DNA from: Trametes villosa
Taxonomy: Eukaryota; Basidiomycota; Agaricomycetes; Polyporales; Polyporaceae
DNA: 64,000 nt
Assembly: GCA_002964805.2 (NCBI GenBank)
Contig: PUDQ02000105.1
Location: 248,001 to 312,000, forward strand
Direction: 5' to 3'
Shown here one piece after another: positions 12,335-21,778 of this stretch. A program made the position numbers and the translations under genes. Numbering within the stretch: the first letter of the stretch is position 1; each line of letters opens with the position of its first letter. The notes under the pieces were generated by a model. That model saw only the letters and a program-made list of their open reading frames with translations. It did no database searches and was not told the DNA's origin.

Positions 12335-12765
12335 GGAGGCTGCGTTGAACGCGGCGCGTGGAAGTGGGTGGACGGTAATGACGGACGTTGTAGATAGAGC
12401 ACACCCGCGTGGACGGGTATAATGGCGTCCGGCTGTGAAATAGTCGGGGGGCCTCATCTTGCAATCTGCTTTGGATACCTTGCAATAATAATCTCATGCT
12501 TTCATCTACGTATCGCCGGTCTTCTATGGTGAAGAAAAAATGGCAGTGCATGGGATAGTACTAGTTCCCCGAGTAAGTAATACTACAAGCACAACGTCTC
12601 TGACATCACTGACAAGATGAGCGCACTAACGATGATTAGCGTAACGTAGCGGGGTGTATGTACAGGCGCGTAGCGTGGTAAGGAGAGAAACAGCGTATAT
12701 ACCGATCCAGATGACGCAGTCGCCCAGAAGGAAACACCACAATGTCCGAGCACAAGCAGCCGGGG
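12335..12765. other. Convergent 3' ends of MscS and Rho3
   Basis: This 431-bp gap separates two converging genes and should contain both 3' UTRs. It is less GC-rich than its surroundings in the middle (for example gcaataataatctc near 12482). No gene or repeat is apparent. Confidence 0.5.
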
Positions 12766-13967
12766 CTAGGCGATGATGCAGCCGCCGCGACTGCCACCGT
12801 ACGAGCCTGCCCCCTTCGGGCGCGTGCTGAGGGACACACGCGCAGACTCGTGGAACACCTCGCTCACGCCCCGGTTGTGCTTCGCGCTACATTCTGCACA
12901 TGAGACGGAGGCGGTGGTGGATGAGCATGCTGCTAAGCAGGACAGATGGAACGAGAAGCGGACCTAGGTAGCGCGAAGCGCGTATGCGGCGCGCGACGGT
13001 GAGGCCCTCCTCGTACTGCACTGTGTGCATGCCATAGCGCGCCAGCCGTGTCTGGACCTCCTGGTCTTCTCGCAGGTCGCACTTGAGCGCTGCGCGGCCG
13101 TTAGAGTTTCGCGGCCAAGGCAGCTATGGGAACACACATACCGACTAGGACGAGCTAAAACGCGCCTGCGCTCAGCGCAGCCCCATTACACGGGAGAAAG
13201 AGCCCGGCTCACCTTGACGCCTGGACAGTATTCCAGGATCTCCGGTACCCACTGTGGTCTCGTGAGAATCGCGACAGCTTCGAGGGCAGACGGGACCGTA
13301 CCTTGCCCTCTACGTTCTCCAGCGACGTCGGGTTGTCTACCTGCAGACGCGATTCGTACACACGCATAGAAGAGGAGCGGGTGGGAACACATACGGAGAA
13401 ACAGAGCATGATGACGTGCGTCTCCGCATAGCTGAGCGAGCGCAAGCGGTCGAACTCCTCCTGGCCTAGGGGCGGACTGGAGAGATGAGCGTGGGTGCGC
13501 GGAGAGGGCGCGAGTGCGCGGGCAAGCACACACCGGCAGTGTCCCACAGGCTGAGCTCGATGAGCTGTTCGTCGATGTAGAGGTCGTGCACGTAGTTCTC
13601 GAATACGGTCGGCTCACTGACGTTCAAAGGCGCGCGCCACCGTGAGTCCAGAGACGCAGTGGCCCACAGTACAGAGACGACACGCACTATACAGTGGAGA
13701 ACCAGCCTCTCGTGAAGACGTTCAGCAGCGATGTCTTTCCTGAGCGCAGATGCCTCGCGTGAGCAATGTTCTTGTTACGGCGCGACGCATTTCTCGGGGT
13801 TGAACGTACCACACGCGCCGTCTCCGCACACGACGACCTTGCGCTGTATCTAAAACACGAGCGTACGTGTTAGACAATGCGCTGCACACGACGAGTGTCG
13901 GGCGAGCACGTACAGGACGCTGTCTCCCGAACGATGGCGTCATGGAGGATTTCCCGCACTTGGGCAT
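12766..13967 (-). CDS. Rho-family small GTPase, Rho3-like
   Basis: Prenylated GTP switch controlling polarised growth and exocytosis at the plasma membrane. Ten exons (13914-13967, 13810-13849, 13688-13739, 13534-13616, 13395-13465, 13302-13340, 13213-13251, 13142-13154, 12964-13089, 12766-12893) give 214 residues. All G boxes are present: P-loop GDGACGKTSLLN; switch I VYEPTVFENY with the effector Thr; WDTAGQEEFDRLRSLSY with the catalytic Gln; KCDL; and CSAK. The C-terminus is CIIA, a CaaX box, after a Gly/Ser stretch. HDLYIDEQLIELSLWDTAG and LENVEGKWVPEILEYCPGVK resemble Rho3 more than Rho1 or Cdc42. The LVLV strand before ALKCD comes from a 13-nt exon (13142-13154); without it the frame breaks. 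The last intron uses a weak GTCCGC donor. The start at 13967 adds an 18-residue leader exon and is the least certain part. Confidence 0.92.
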
Positions 13968-14810
13968 ATGCGTGATCGCGGGGTCGTTGCGGGGTCGTCG
14001 GGCGTGAATGAACAGCTGCAGTCGTCAGAGCGTCGCAGGCGAAGGCAAGCACAGCGCGGGCAGCGGGGGAAGCGGGGGGCAGGGAAGGGGTGGGGGTATG
14101 GAGAGGGAGGGTATAGGTAAGGAAGAGCAGTGGCTTGCGCGCGTTGCGACTTTCTGCAAAGTCCCACAGTGCTGCCACCCCCGCCCATCCACGTGCGCGC
14201 ACCCTAACTGCGCCCGCCGAGGTCAGTCCGAGGTCTCAAGTGGACCGGCCCATGGCTTGACAAGCAGCGAGGCATACAGAAATGAGCAGACTGGATGAAA
14301 CGAACGTTCAAGCTATGCAACGAAACCAGGAATCCTCGCACGCTGCCGTTTCAGGTTAACCGAATTTTATTCCAAGTCAACACCAGGTACATTGTGCGTG
14401 CTACTTGGACGGGCTCGTTATTTGACAGAAAGTGATGAGAAGGAAAGAGAGAGGGGGATCGTCATGGAGGGGAATTCGACAGGGGAGCGAGATCTTGCAG
14501 GAGTAGATTCACATTCAATGGGATGGGGATGGGAGATGGCGACTCAAGACCGGTGAAATGCACAGGACGGGGAGAAGGTGGATGATGCGACAGGAGTGAG
14601 AACGAAGGGGATGGGGATGGGGGGAGCGGGAGGTGGGGGGGATCGACGACTATGAGCACAAGATGGTGGTGGATAAACAGCAAGAGGGAGTGGGGACACG
14701 GCCGGCTACACGGTAAATATTATATGACACAACGGCCTCCATCGTAACTCGAAACCAGCCTTTCAGGCCGCGCGCACGCGTGCCCGGGCGTTCTGTCCCT
14801 GGCCAGGGAC
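13968..14810. other. Intergenic gap, Rho3 promoter and 3' flank of the acidic-protein gene
   Basis: This 843-bp gap between two minus-strand genes contains two long G-rich tracts on the + strand (14065-14096 and 14607-14641) that fit quadruplex patterns. The first is about 100 bp upstream of the Rho3 ATG. No coding potential was found. Confidence 0.5.
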
Positions 14811-17800
14811 TTAAATAGTGAGCGAGGGGATGGACGACCCCGCGCCCGCGAAGAAGTTCGACCGCTGCACCGAGCCCGACGCGCGGCTCTTGTGGTTCGG
14901 GTGGTGGTGATGGTGCGCCCGGTGCGGCTGCTGGTAGCGGTACTGCGACGACTTCGCGACGAGCTTGCGCTTCATCATCGCCTTCTCCTTCTTCAGCTCC
15001 TTCTTCGTCTTGTTCGTGTGCGACTGCTCGCCTGTGCTGGACGCGGGCGCGAACGGCGACCCGAGCACCCCGTCGCGCCCGACCAGCGTCGGGGACGTCC
15101 CGTGCGAGTGCGACTGCCGCGACTTGCGTTTCCGCGCAGACGCACGCGACATCTTGTCCAGAGGGGGCGAGAACAACGGCAGTGCGCCGCCCGCAAAGCC
15201 GCGATAGTGCAACGCGCCGAGCCCCGTGTCCGACGCGGCGCCGTCCACGCCCGACGCGGTTGCCGTCTCGCGCGTGCGCCGGAAGGTGGCCATTGGGATG
15301 CGGTCCCACCTGGAGAGGCTGGAGATGTGCGAGCCCTTGATGGGGCTCGACTGCGTGTGCGCATCGGTGACATCCGTCTCGAAATCCGGCGCGGACGGCT
15401 CCGAGTCCAGGAGGGAAGAGTCGAGCACGTCGTCCAGCTCAATCGCTTCGGTCTCGGAGGGATCTGACGCGTACGACTGCTGTGAGAGTCCTTGCGCAGC
15501 CTCGTCGGACGACTCGGTCGATAATGGCGGGCGGAGGGAAGACATGAACACATCCTAGGGAGGACGCGCTCACATCTTAGCACACTGGACGAAGCAGCAC
15601 GAACAGAAGAAAACACACCTCTGAGGGAGCCTCCTGTACCGGCTCGACGTGTCTCACGACCCGCACCGGCCTGGGATAGAAGCTGGGGACTTCCTGGCCG
15701 TTTCCAACGACTGCCACCTGCGTAGGCGCGCCCACCGCCTCAACAGCGAACTCGCCCATAATAGGGCCACCTCTCCGTGAACAGACAGGCGAGTACTTCT
15801 CCTTGTCCATCTCGATGTCCTCCAGGTCCTCCATCGAGATCTTACCCGCAAGAATGTCCGCAGGAGTGGGGGGCGGCGACCGGCGCTGGCTCGAGATTGA
15901 CGCGAGCGCGATGCGCGTGCTGGGCGACGCGTCCGGCGGGGGCGACGTGAAGGGGTTGACGGTCGAGAGCGGGTTGATGGCAGAGACGCTGCTGGGCCAG
16001 CGGAAGAGCATCATCGCGCGGGAGTTGGGGAGCCCGTCTGAGTCCACCAGCTCGTCCTCGGTCGTGTCTCCGTCGCTGTCCTGGAGCATGACAGTGCCGG
16101 TGCCAGAGCCGTCGTCTGAGCCAGTGCCTTCAGAGTCAGACGCCGAGAACATGTCCGTGTCCTCGTCCGGCCCGGACATGCCGAACGCAAGACCGAGGCC
16201 GTCAGGCATGCGGCTGTTCGCGAACAGCAGCTGCCCGTCCCAGCCAAAGGAAAAGTTGTCAAGCTCGACATCGATCTCGAACTCGCCGTTCGCTCGCCTG
16301 AGCTGTACGGAGGGGTCGAGGTCCATCAAGAGCAGCGCGTCCTCTTCGTCCGCAGAGAACGAGCCGGAGAACTCAACGTCGGAGGCGAAGCTGCGCAGGT
16401 CCGCGTAGTGCTCCTCCGGGGACGACGCGCCAGAGTCCGACGAGCCGTCGAGGTTGGCGAAGAAGAGGTCCGCGTCAAACGACTCCTCCTCTTCGTCCTC
16501 GTCGCTCCAGCCGTTCCCGGGGAATGTGATGCCGATGCAGCTGCGCCTCTCCTCTTCATCGTCGTCCAGGTCCACATCAGCCTCGCCTAACCCGGTCGCC
16601 TCTGCTTCCACCTCCGCCTCCACATCCGCATCTGCATCTTCCTCCTCCTCGTCATCGTCCTCATCATCGCCGTCTTTTGAAGACTCCGCGGAGTCATCGC
16701 TGTCGGCGGAGGACTCATTGTCATCCTCCTCGCCGGCACCGACGGACTTTTTCCGCGGACGGATCTCCCATTTGTTGTTGCTCCCCCGATCGCGTCTCCG
16801 CTGCCCGTTGATGGGGAGCTGCTTGATAGCGAGTCGGCTGTCTTCGTTGGGAACATGGTACATACTCTCATCGTCCGAGTCCGAGGTGATCTCTGAGTCG
16901 GACGACTCGGACGAACTTGAGTGCGTGGAATCGGTCGCGGCGGGAACGAACGTGGGGTAGTCTGAGAGCGTGCTGTCGCTGAAGTCGGCGGCCGAGGTGC
17001 TCGCAACAGGGACCGAGGGCTGGAAGACTTTGCGCGCAGTCCCGGTCGTGCCTCTGGCCCGGTACTCCATGTCGTCCGCATCCACCTTCCTCTTGGTGCC
17101 GTGCTTGGCGGCGAGTGCCTTTGGCGGCCTCCCGCGCCGCTTGGGCGCGGAAGGCCCGGCGGCGGCAGATTTGTTGGGCGGGCGGGACGAGGATGGGGCG
17201 GCATCTGTTGCGGAGCCGAAGCGGGCGCTTGCCGCATGAGCGTGAGTTGCGGGCGGCTTGCGTGCTTTGGAGAGGGTGAGCTTGATCTTGAGGGGATGCT
17301 TGCCGGCGTGGGTGGGTGGATGGTAGGAGCTGGAGGGTGCTGAAGAAGGAGTAGAGGACGCGGAAGGCTCTGTCGCGGTGGAGGCTCGAGCGGGAGCCGA
17401 CTTTTTGGGGCACGTGCACTCGCTCTCGCAGACCGGGCAGATGTCGTCGAGGTCGTCCTCGTCCTCGTCGAGCATCTGGGGCTGGTGGGGGAAGGATGGG
17501 CCGCCGCTTACGATATGGGCATAAGGCAGCGGCATTGGAGAAACTTGCTTCTTCTGGGGATCTGGGGCGCGTGAGGACGGTCAGGAAGGCGAACGCGACG
17601 AACGAAGCAGCAGTAAGGGCAGTGGGGTGAAATGAGCGGGTCGTGTGCGGACGAAAGGCCCGACGGCGGAGGAGAGGATGAGAGAGAGAAAGGTGGAGGC
17701 CAGGCTGGGCTGGAGAAAAAGGCCGGGGGCGGGGGAAGAACAGTTTCGGGAGTCGGATGATCGTGCGCGGCGGGGCGGGGACAGCATCATCGCGACCCGG

Positions 17801-17868
17801 CCCAATGTGGGTGGAAATTTGAGCGGAAAAAAGGGAGACTCACGTTGCGAGTGTGACTTTTTTGCCAT
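14811..17868 (-). CDS. Unrecognised acidic, probably nuclear protein with a CPVCESECTC motif
   Basis: I do not recognise this protein with confidence. Exons 17844-17868, 15619-17561 and 14811-15554 give 903 residues. The start at 17868 is chosen because ATG plus eight codons end at a GTGAGT donor, and a 282-nt intron restores frame upstream of the internal ATG at 17535. The N-terminus has DDICPVCESECTCPKK, four cysteines in a compact zinc-ribbon-like cluster, then a basic Lys/Arg/Pro region (KIKLTLSKARKPP, KRRGRPPKA, the latter AT-hook-like). Next come long Asp/Glu/Ser runs (about residues 230-340) and a half-conserved block DNFSFGWDGQLLFANS. The C-terminus is basic with KKELKKEKAMMKRK and a His run. 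The composition suggests a chromatin or transcription co-regulator. A remote link to the fungal Ifh1/CRF1 group, which shares a CPVC-type N-terminal motif, is a guess. It is head-to-head with BFR2 (298 bp apart). Confidence 0.75.
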
Positions 17869-18166
17869 GTCGTGCTTTGGGGCATCTGGGGGTTGGATGG
17901 CAATCCAGGGCTGCTGCGAGCGGGGGAGGGGGGCGAGGGAAGGGCGAAGCGTATAAAGCTCCGGCTAAGGTGTGCAGAGACAGGTTCGGCCCCTGCCTCG
18001 CCTCGACATCTCTTGCCGCCCGACGACCATCACCCCGTTCCCTCGCTCCCTTCTTTCCTTTCTCCACCATCAATAATCACCTATAATCACCCCTCATCAT
18101 CCCCGGCCACTTTTCCGAGCCTCGGCCAAATTTCCTCGACGTCGCGCAAGCTGCACAGGCGCGCCC
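17869..18166. promoter_or_regulatory. Shared divergent promoter (acidic protein / BFR2)
   Basis: Only 298 bp separate the two start codons. A TATAAAG lies at 17952-17958 in the BFR2 direction, about 210 bp before its ATG, and a pyrimidine-rich tract follows to 18115. Co-expression of the two genes is a reasonable inference because Bfr2 is a ribosome biogenesis factor. Confidence 0.5.
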
Positions 18167-20372
18167 ATGGCTGCCCGTATGTTTTTCGCCGTTCTCGCGA
18201 CATCGCCGCAAATAACACGCTCGTCTCAGGACTCTCGCTCAAGGACCAGCTCGCCGAGCTTTCCCAACCTGCCCCTGCCGGTGCGTGCCTTCCTGTCCTC
18301 ATGTGAGTCGCGCTAAACGTCCTCGATCACCAGACCTCGACCCTGAGGACGCACTCGCAGGCGTCGAACCCCACGAAGGAGATCGATTGTCCATCGATGA
18401 TTCCGCTGCCAGAGAACACTACATTGATGTCGCGTGAGTCCCCTCGCTCGTGCTCCAATACAATGCGCCGAACGCGCTGACCGCCCTCAAGGCCGTCTGC
18501 AATACGTAAACTGCACGAATCCGTGAACGACCCCAAGTATGACGGCGTTCGCACCAGCCGCAAGCAGCTCGACGAATTCTCCGACGCAAACAGCAACGAG
18601 GAGGGTGAAGATGAGGAAGTAGCTGAAAACGAGGGCTCACTGGGGCACTCTCATAGCGACGGCGCTACCGACGAGGACGAAGAACTTGAAAGCCCAGCAG
18701 AAGACGCCTCAGGGGACGAGTCCGGTTCGGGTCCCGACGAGGAGGGCGAGGCTCCTTCGCTCCTCTCTGCACCGGCTGCCCCACCGGCAAACGTATCCGA
18801 GACCCCGCAGGAGAACGATATCGCTTCCAATCTTCGTAAGACACACGAGGTTGACAAGAAAAAGGGCAGGGCCGTATCACGTCAGATCGTGAGTCCCCGT
18901 CGATTCCTTATACTTCGCAACAGGAAATGCGGCCTCTATCGCCCTGTCCCACCGCATATAGGCGGGCTTCTCTTACCCTTTGAAGTCATTCCCCACCTAT
19001 CCCATACATAGAGGAGGCTACGAGCATATATGCACATAGTCCTCAACGGGGGCGGTGTAGAGGTCGGACCCTTGGCCAGACGGAGTTGTGCTGCACAAAT
19101 TTGAGGGCCAAGGGCCCGCATGCAGGCCCAGGGGCCATTGCGCGCGGTCGCGTTCCGCCACCCCCCTCTCCTCCCTTGCTACCTGGTCCGCAGAGGTCGC
19201 GCGTATTTTCACGCCCTCACACGCTGACCCCGACTCCAAGTGCGACCGTCCTGGGTCCAATTGAGGTCAGGCTCGGCGCTGTAGCCCCAGCGTATGCACG
19301 AGGCATAACGTTGCTTGCCCCGTATTGCGTGTCGCTCGCTTAGTCTGACACGAGGCAACGTGCTCACTCACTGCCGTGATCGCAATCCAGGCCCTATGGG
19401 ATACGTTACTGGATGCCCGCATTCAGCTTCACAAGGCCGTCACTGCCGCAAATAGGCTTCCATCGGTACGTCGAACCTTTCCGTCTATCACCCGAGTACA
19501 TGCTCACAGCGCTCGTAGCCCAATGAAATTGAGCAGTACCTTGCGCACCCCTCTGCGCGCGAGGCACTCGACGGCTTCTTCGACACAGCCGACGGTCTCA
19601 CCGAAGAGCTCTTCTCTCTCCAGGAGGTGCGGTTCTATCGCCCCGATCTGCGTTCATACTCACGGTTTCACATGTGCAGGACCTCCTCCGGCGAAATGAA
19701 TCGATAGAACCTCCTGCTCGAAAGCGACGCAGGCTGGATTCAGTGACGGAGCCTGCGCGTGAGTACGGCGAGGCGCTGACGGCAGCCTCGGCGTCTGCAT
19801 CTGCCCTCGAGGCGAGCTATCACCCCTGGCTGGTCGACACGCTCTCCAAGTGGTCCGCAAAGGTGCAGGCGGTCGCGCCGAACGTGCTCCTGCCCGACAA
19901 CAAGGGCTCCTTCCTGCGGAACGGCAAGGGGGCCGCGAATGTTGGCATCGCGAGCCTGATAGACGACGTCCTCCGCTCGGACAACGGGAAGCTGCTCGAG
20001 CGCACGCGGAAGCGCAAGGACAAGCACGGTCGCATCGGGCACGTACGCGCACAGGAGGACGGGGACGATGATGACGAGCGGATCGACGCGGACGTGTTCG
20101 ACGATACCGACTACTACCAGCAACTGCTCCGCGATGTGATCGCCGCGCGGGGTGGCGGCGACGGGCAGGGCGAGCAGCAGTGGCAGGCCGCGCAGCGCGA
20201 GCGCAAGGCGAAGCGGAAGAAGACGGTGGACACGAAGGCGAGCAAAGGCCGGAAGCTGCGGTACGACGCGCACCCGAAGCTGCAGAACTTCATGGTGCCC
20301 GTGCCCGTCGTCGTGGGCGAGTGGCACGAGGAGCAGATCGACGGCCTATTCTCGTCGCTGCTGCAGACGTAG
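18167..20372 (+). CDS. BFR2: rRNA-processing protein Bfr2 / AATF (TRAUB family)
   Basis: Nucleolar factor of the early pre-40S (SSU processome) pathway. Seven exons (18167-18176, 18230-18280, 18334-18433, 18492-18888, 19391-19465, 19519-19626, 19680-20372) give 477 residues. The N-terminus has LSLKDQLAEL and YIDVAPSAIRKLHESVNDPKYDG. An acidic Glu/Asp/Ser stretch follows, then ALWDTLLDARIQLHKAVTAA (the AATF leucine-rich region). The C-terminal half has the family hallmarks DVFDDTDYYQQLLRDVI, GRKLRYDAHPKLQNFMVP and the end GEWHEEQIDGLFSSLL. Exon 1 holds only ten coding nucleotides (Met-Ala-Ala). The third intron ends in AAG (18491). The fourth intron (18889-19390) is 502 nt, about nine times the local norm, and contains a nested hairpin. 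The gene shares a short divergent promoter with the acidic protein upstream. Confidence 0.95.
19065..19118 (+). other. Nested hairpin inside the long BFR2 intron
   Basis: A 9-bp perfect stem (19069-19077 with 19106-19114) extends by three more pairs after one mismatch and encloses a second 5-bp stem ttgtg/cacaa (19086-19090 with 19094-19098) with a 3-nt loop. The two stems are separated by unpaired bases on both sides, as in an H/ACA half. No C/D boxes were found and no convincing H or ACA box was located, so an RNA gene is only a possibility. Confidence 0.3.
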
Positions 20373-21778
20373 CGTCGCGTCGCGTCGCGGTGGGGCTGTC
20401 GCGGTTCCCGGTCCGCCTCTGACAGGGAGGTTTGTGCGTGTTGTATCGTGCTTGGTTTTATAGGAGACGCCACTCAGGCTCTAGCCTCTGTCAACGTATA
20501 CGTCGTTGGCTACCATCGCATGGGTCGTACGTGTGCACGCGCACAGTATTCACGGGGCGAACTAATTCCATGACCATCTTGAGGTTTATGACGTGAGTGT
20601 TCAGCATTCAGGCTTTCCAAGTTCTCAGTGAAGCAGGCGGTCCTATACCTGCTGCGTACGTGCATGAATCCGTGGCAGCCCCATGGCGTAGTATCCAGCA
20701 TCACCGCGAATTGATACTGCACTAAGCCATGAATTATCGCACACCCATTCCCAAGTAGGCTCAAGCCACAACTGACGCGCATCAAATTTGAGTGGCATGA
20801 ACTCTACGGTTTCTCAGTGATAGCGTTCAATCCACATCTTCACCACAATTGGCGGACGACTCATCAGGCTGATACCAGAGGTGATTGCATGTATCTTACG
20901 AACCATGTCCTGACTTACTGATGCAAACTGTTCATCGCAGTCCAAGCTGCGCGACGAGCGATCCCTTCGGTGGAAGTACCGCAATGCGTGCGGCTCTCCG
21001 CGCCCGGCAACGCGTGTACGATCATAGTGCGTAGCGCGCGATCGTTTCGGGTGCCTCCCCGCCCCAGAACAGCTCATGTGTTCACGCGCCGCACCCTTCA
21101 TTCACACATCCGTCCAACAGGCTACCGTAGCAGCTTCACCGCCCGGGACCTCTGTGACGTAGATATAGAGCGGCTTGCCCAACTCGCACCTTCCATAGGG
21201 CCGAAACTCCTACGCACAATCCCAGTTTGATCTACTCCGCGCTCGCAGAGCATGTGCATCGTATGAGTACTTAGAAGGGCACCCCGCCGTCGAGCGCCCC
21301 GCGAGTACTGGCCGGGGCGCCGCGGACTCGATACTACCACCTTCTCCCACCATGCTGCCGACCCTGCGCGTTCATTATGCTCATAGAAGGACCTGTTCCT
21401 GATCCCGCGCGTCTCGTCCAATCATCAGTCGTTGCGGTCAGCATCCGGAGACGCCCCGGCGTTCTGGCGTCCCAGTGCGTAAGGGGCGAACACGATCCGC
21501 GCAAGGCACGTTCCGGGCCCTGTTGGCCATTGATCACACTTGGGTAATGAATGTTCGAGGCGAGGGCGCATGATACATGGAACGCTATAAGCGGGACGGG
21601 GATGGAGGATGCTGTGCCTTTTGAAGTGGACAGGCGTGAGTAGATGGGCGCAGTTGGCGCGCCGCCGAGCCCCGACCCAAACTCTGCCACCTTCCCCCGC
21701 GTACCCTCCCCCCAAGCCCCCAAGCTCCGCTTGTTCGCGGTCTGTACTCCCCTGGACGCTCTTGAACGCCCTCCCGAG
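20373..21778. other. Intergenic gap, BFR2 to Zn2Cys6 factor
   Basis: This 1.4-kb gap has a short gcgtc microsatellite just after the BFR2 stop (about 20372-20388) and otherwise no repeat. ORFs on both strands are short and lack recognisable domains. A TATAAG at 21586-21591 is placed to serve the downstream transcription factor. Confidence 0.5.
21586..21591 (+). promoter_or_regulatory. Candidate TATA box of the Zn2Cys6 factor
   Basis: TATAAG lies about 190 bp before the ATG at 21779, followed by a C-rich stretch (cccgcgtaccctcccc). This distance is plausible if the 5' UTR is about 150 nt. It is supported by sequence and position only. Confidence 0.35.

Noticed and set aside
13092..13141. Rho3 model with a single intron ending at the tag at 13096
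   Set aside because: It would replace the hydrophobic strand with LPWPRNSNGRA; the 13-nt exon model gives the conserved LVLVALKCDL.
21644..21778. Upstream ATG extending the Zn2Cys6 protein by 45 residues
   Set aside because: The extension is Pro-rich and overlaps the promoter-like TATA and C-rich region; MSSASQLAQKSKKRN is a typical start.
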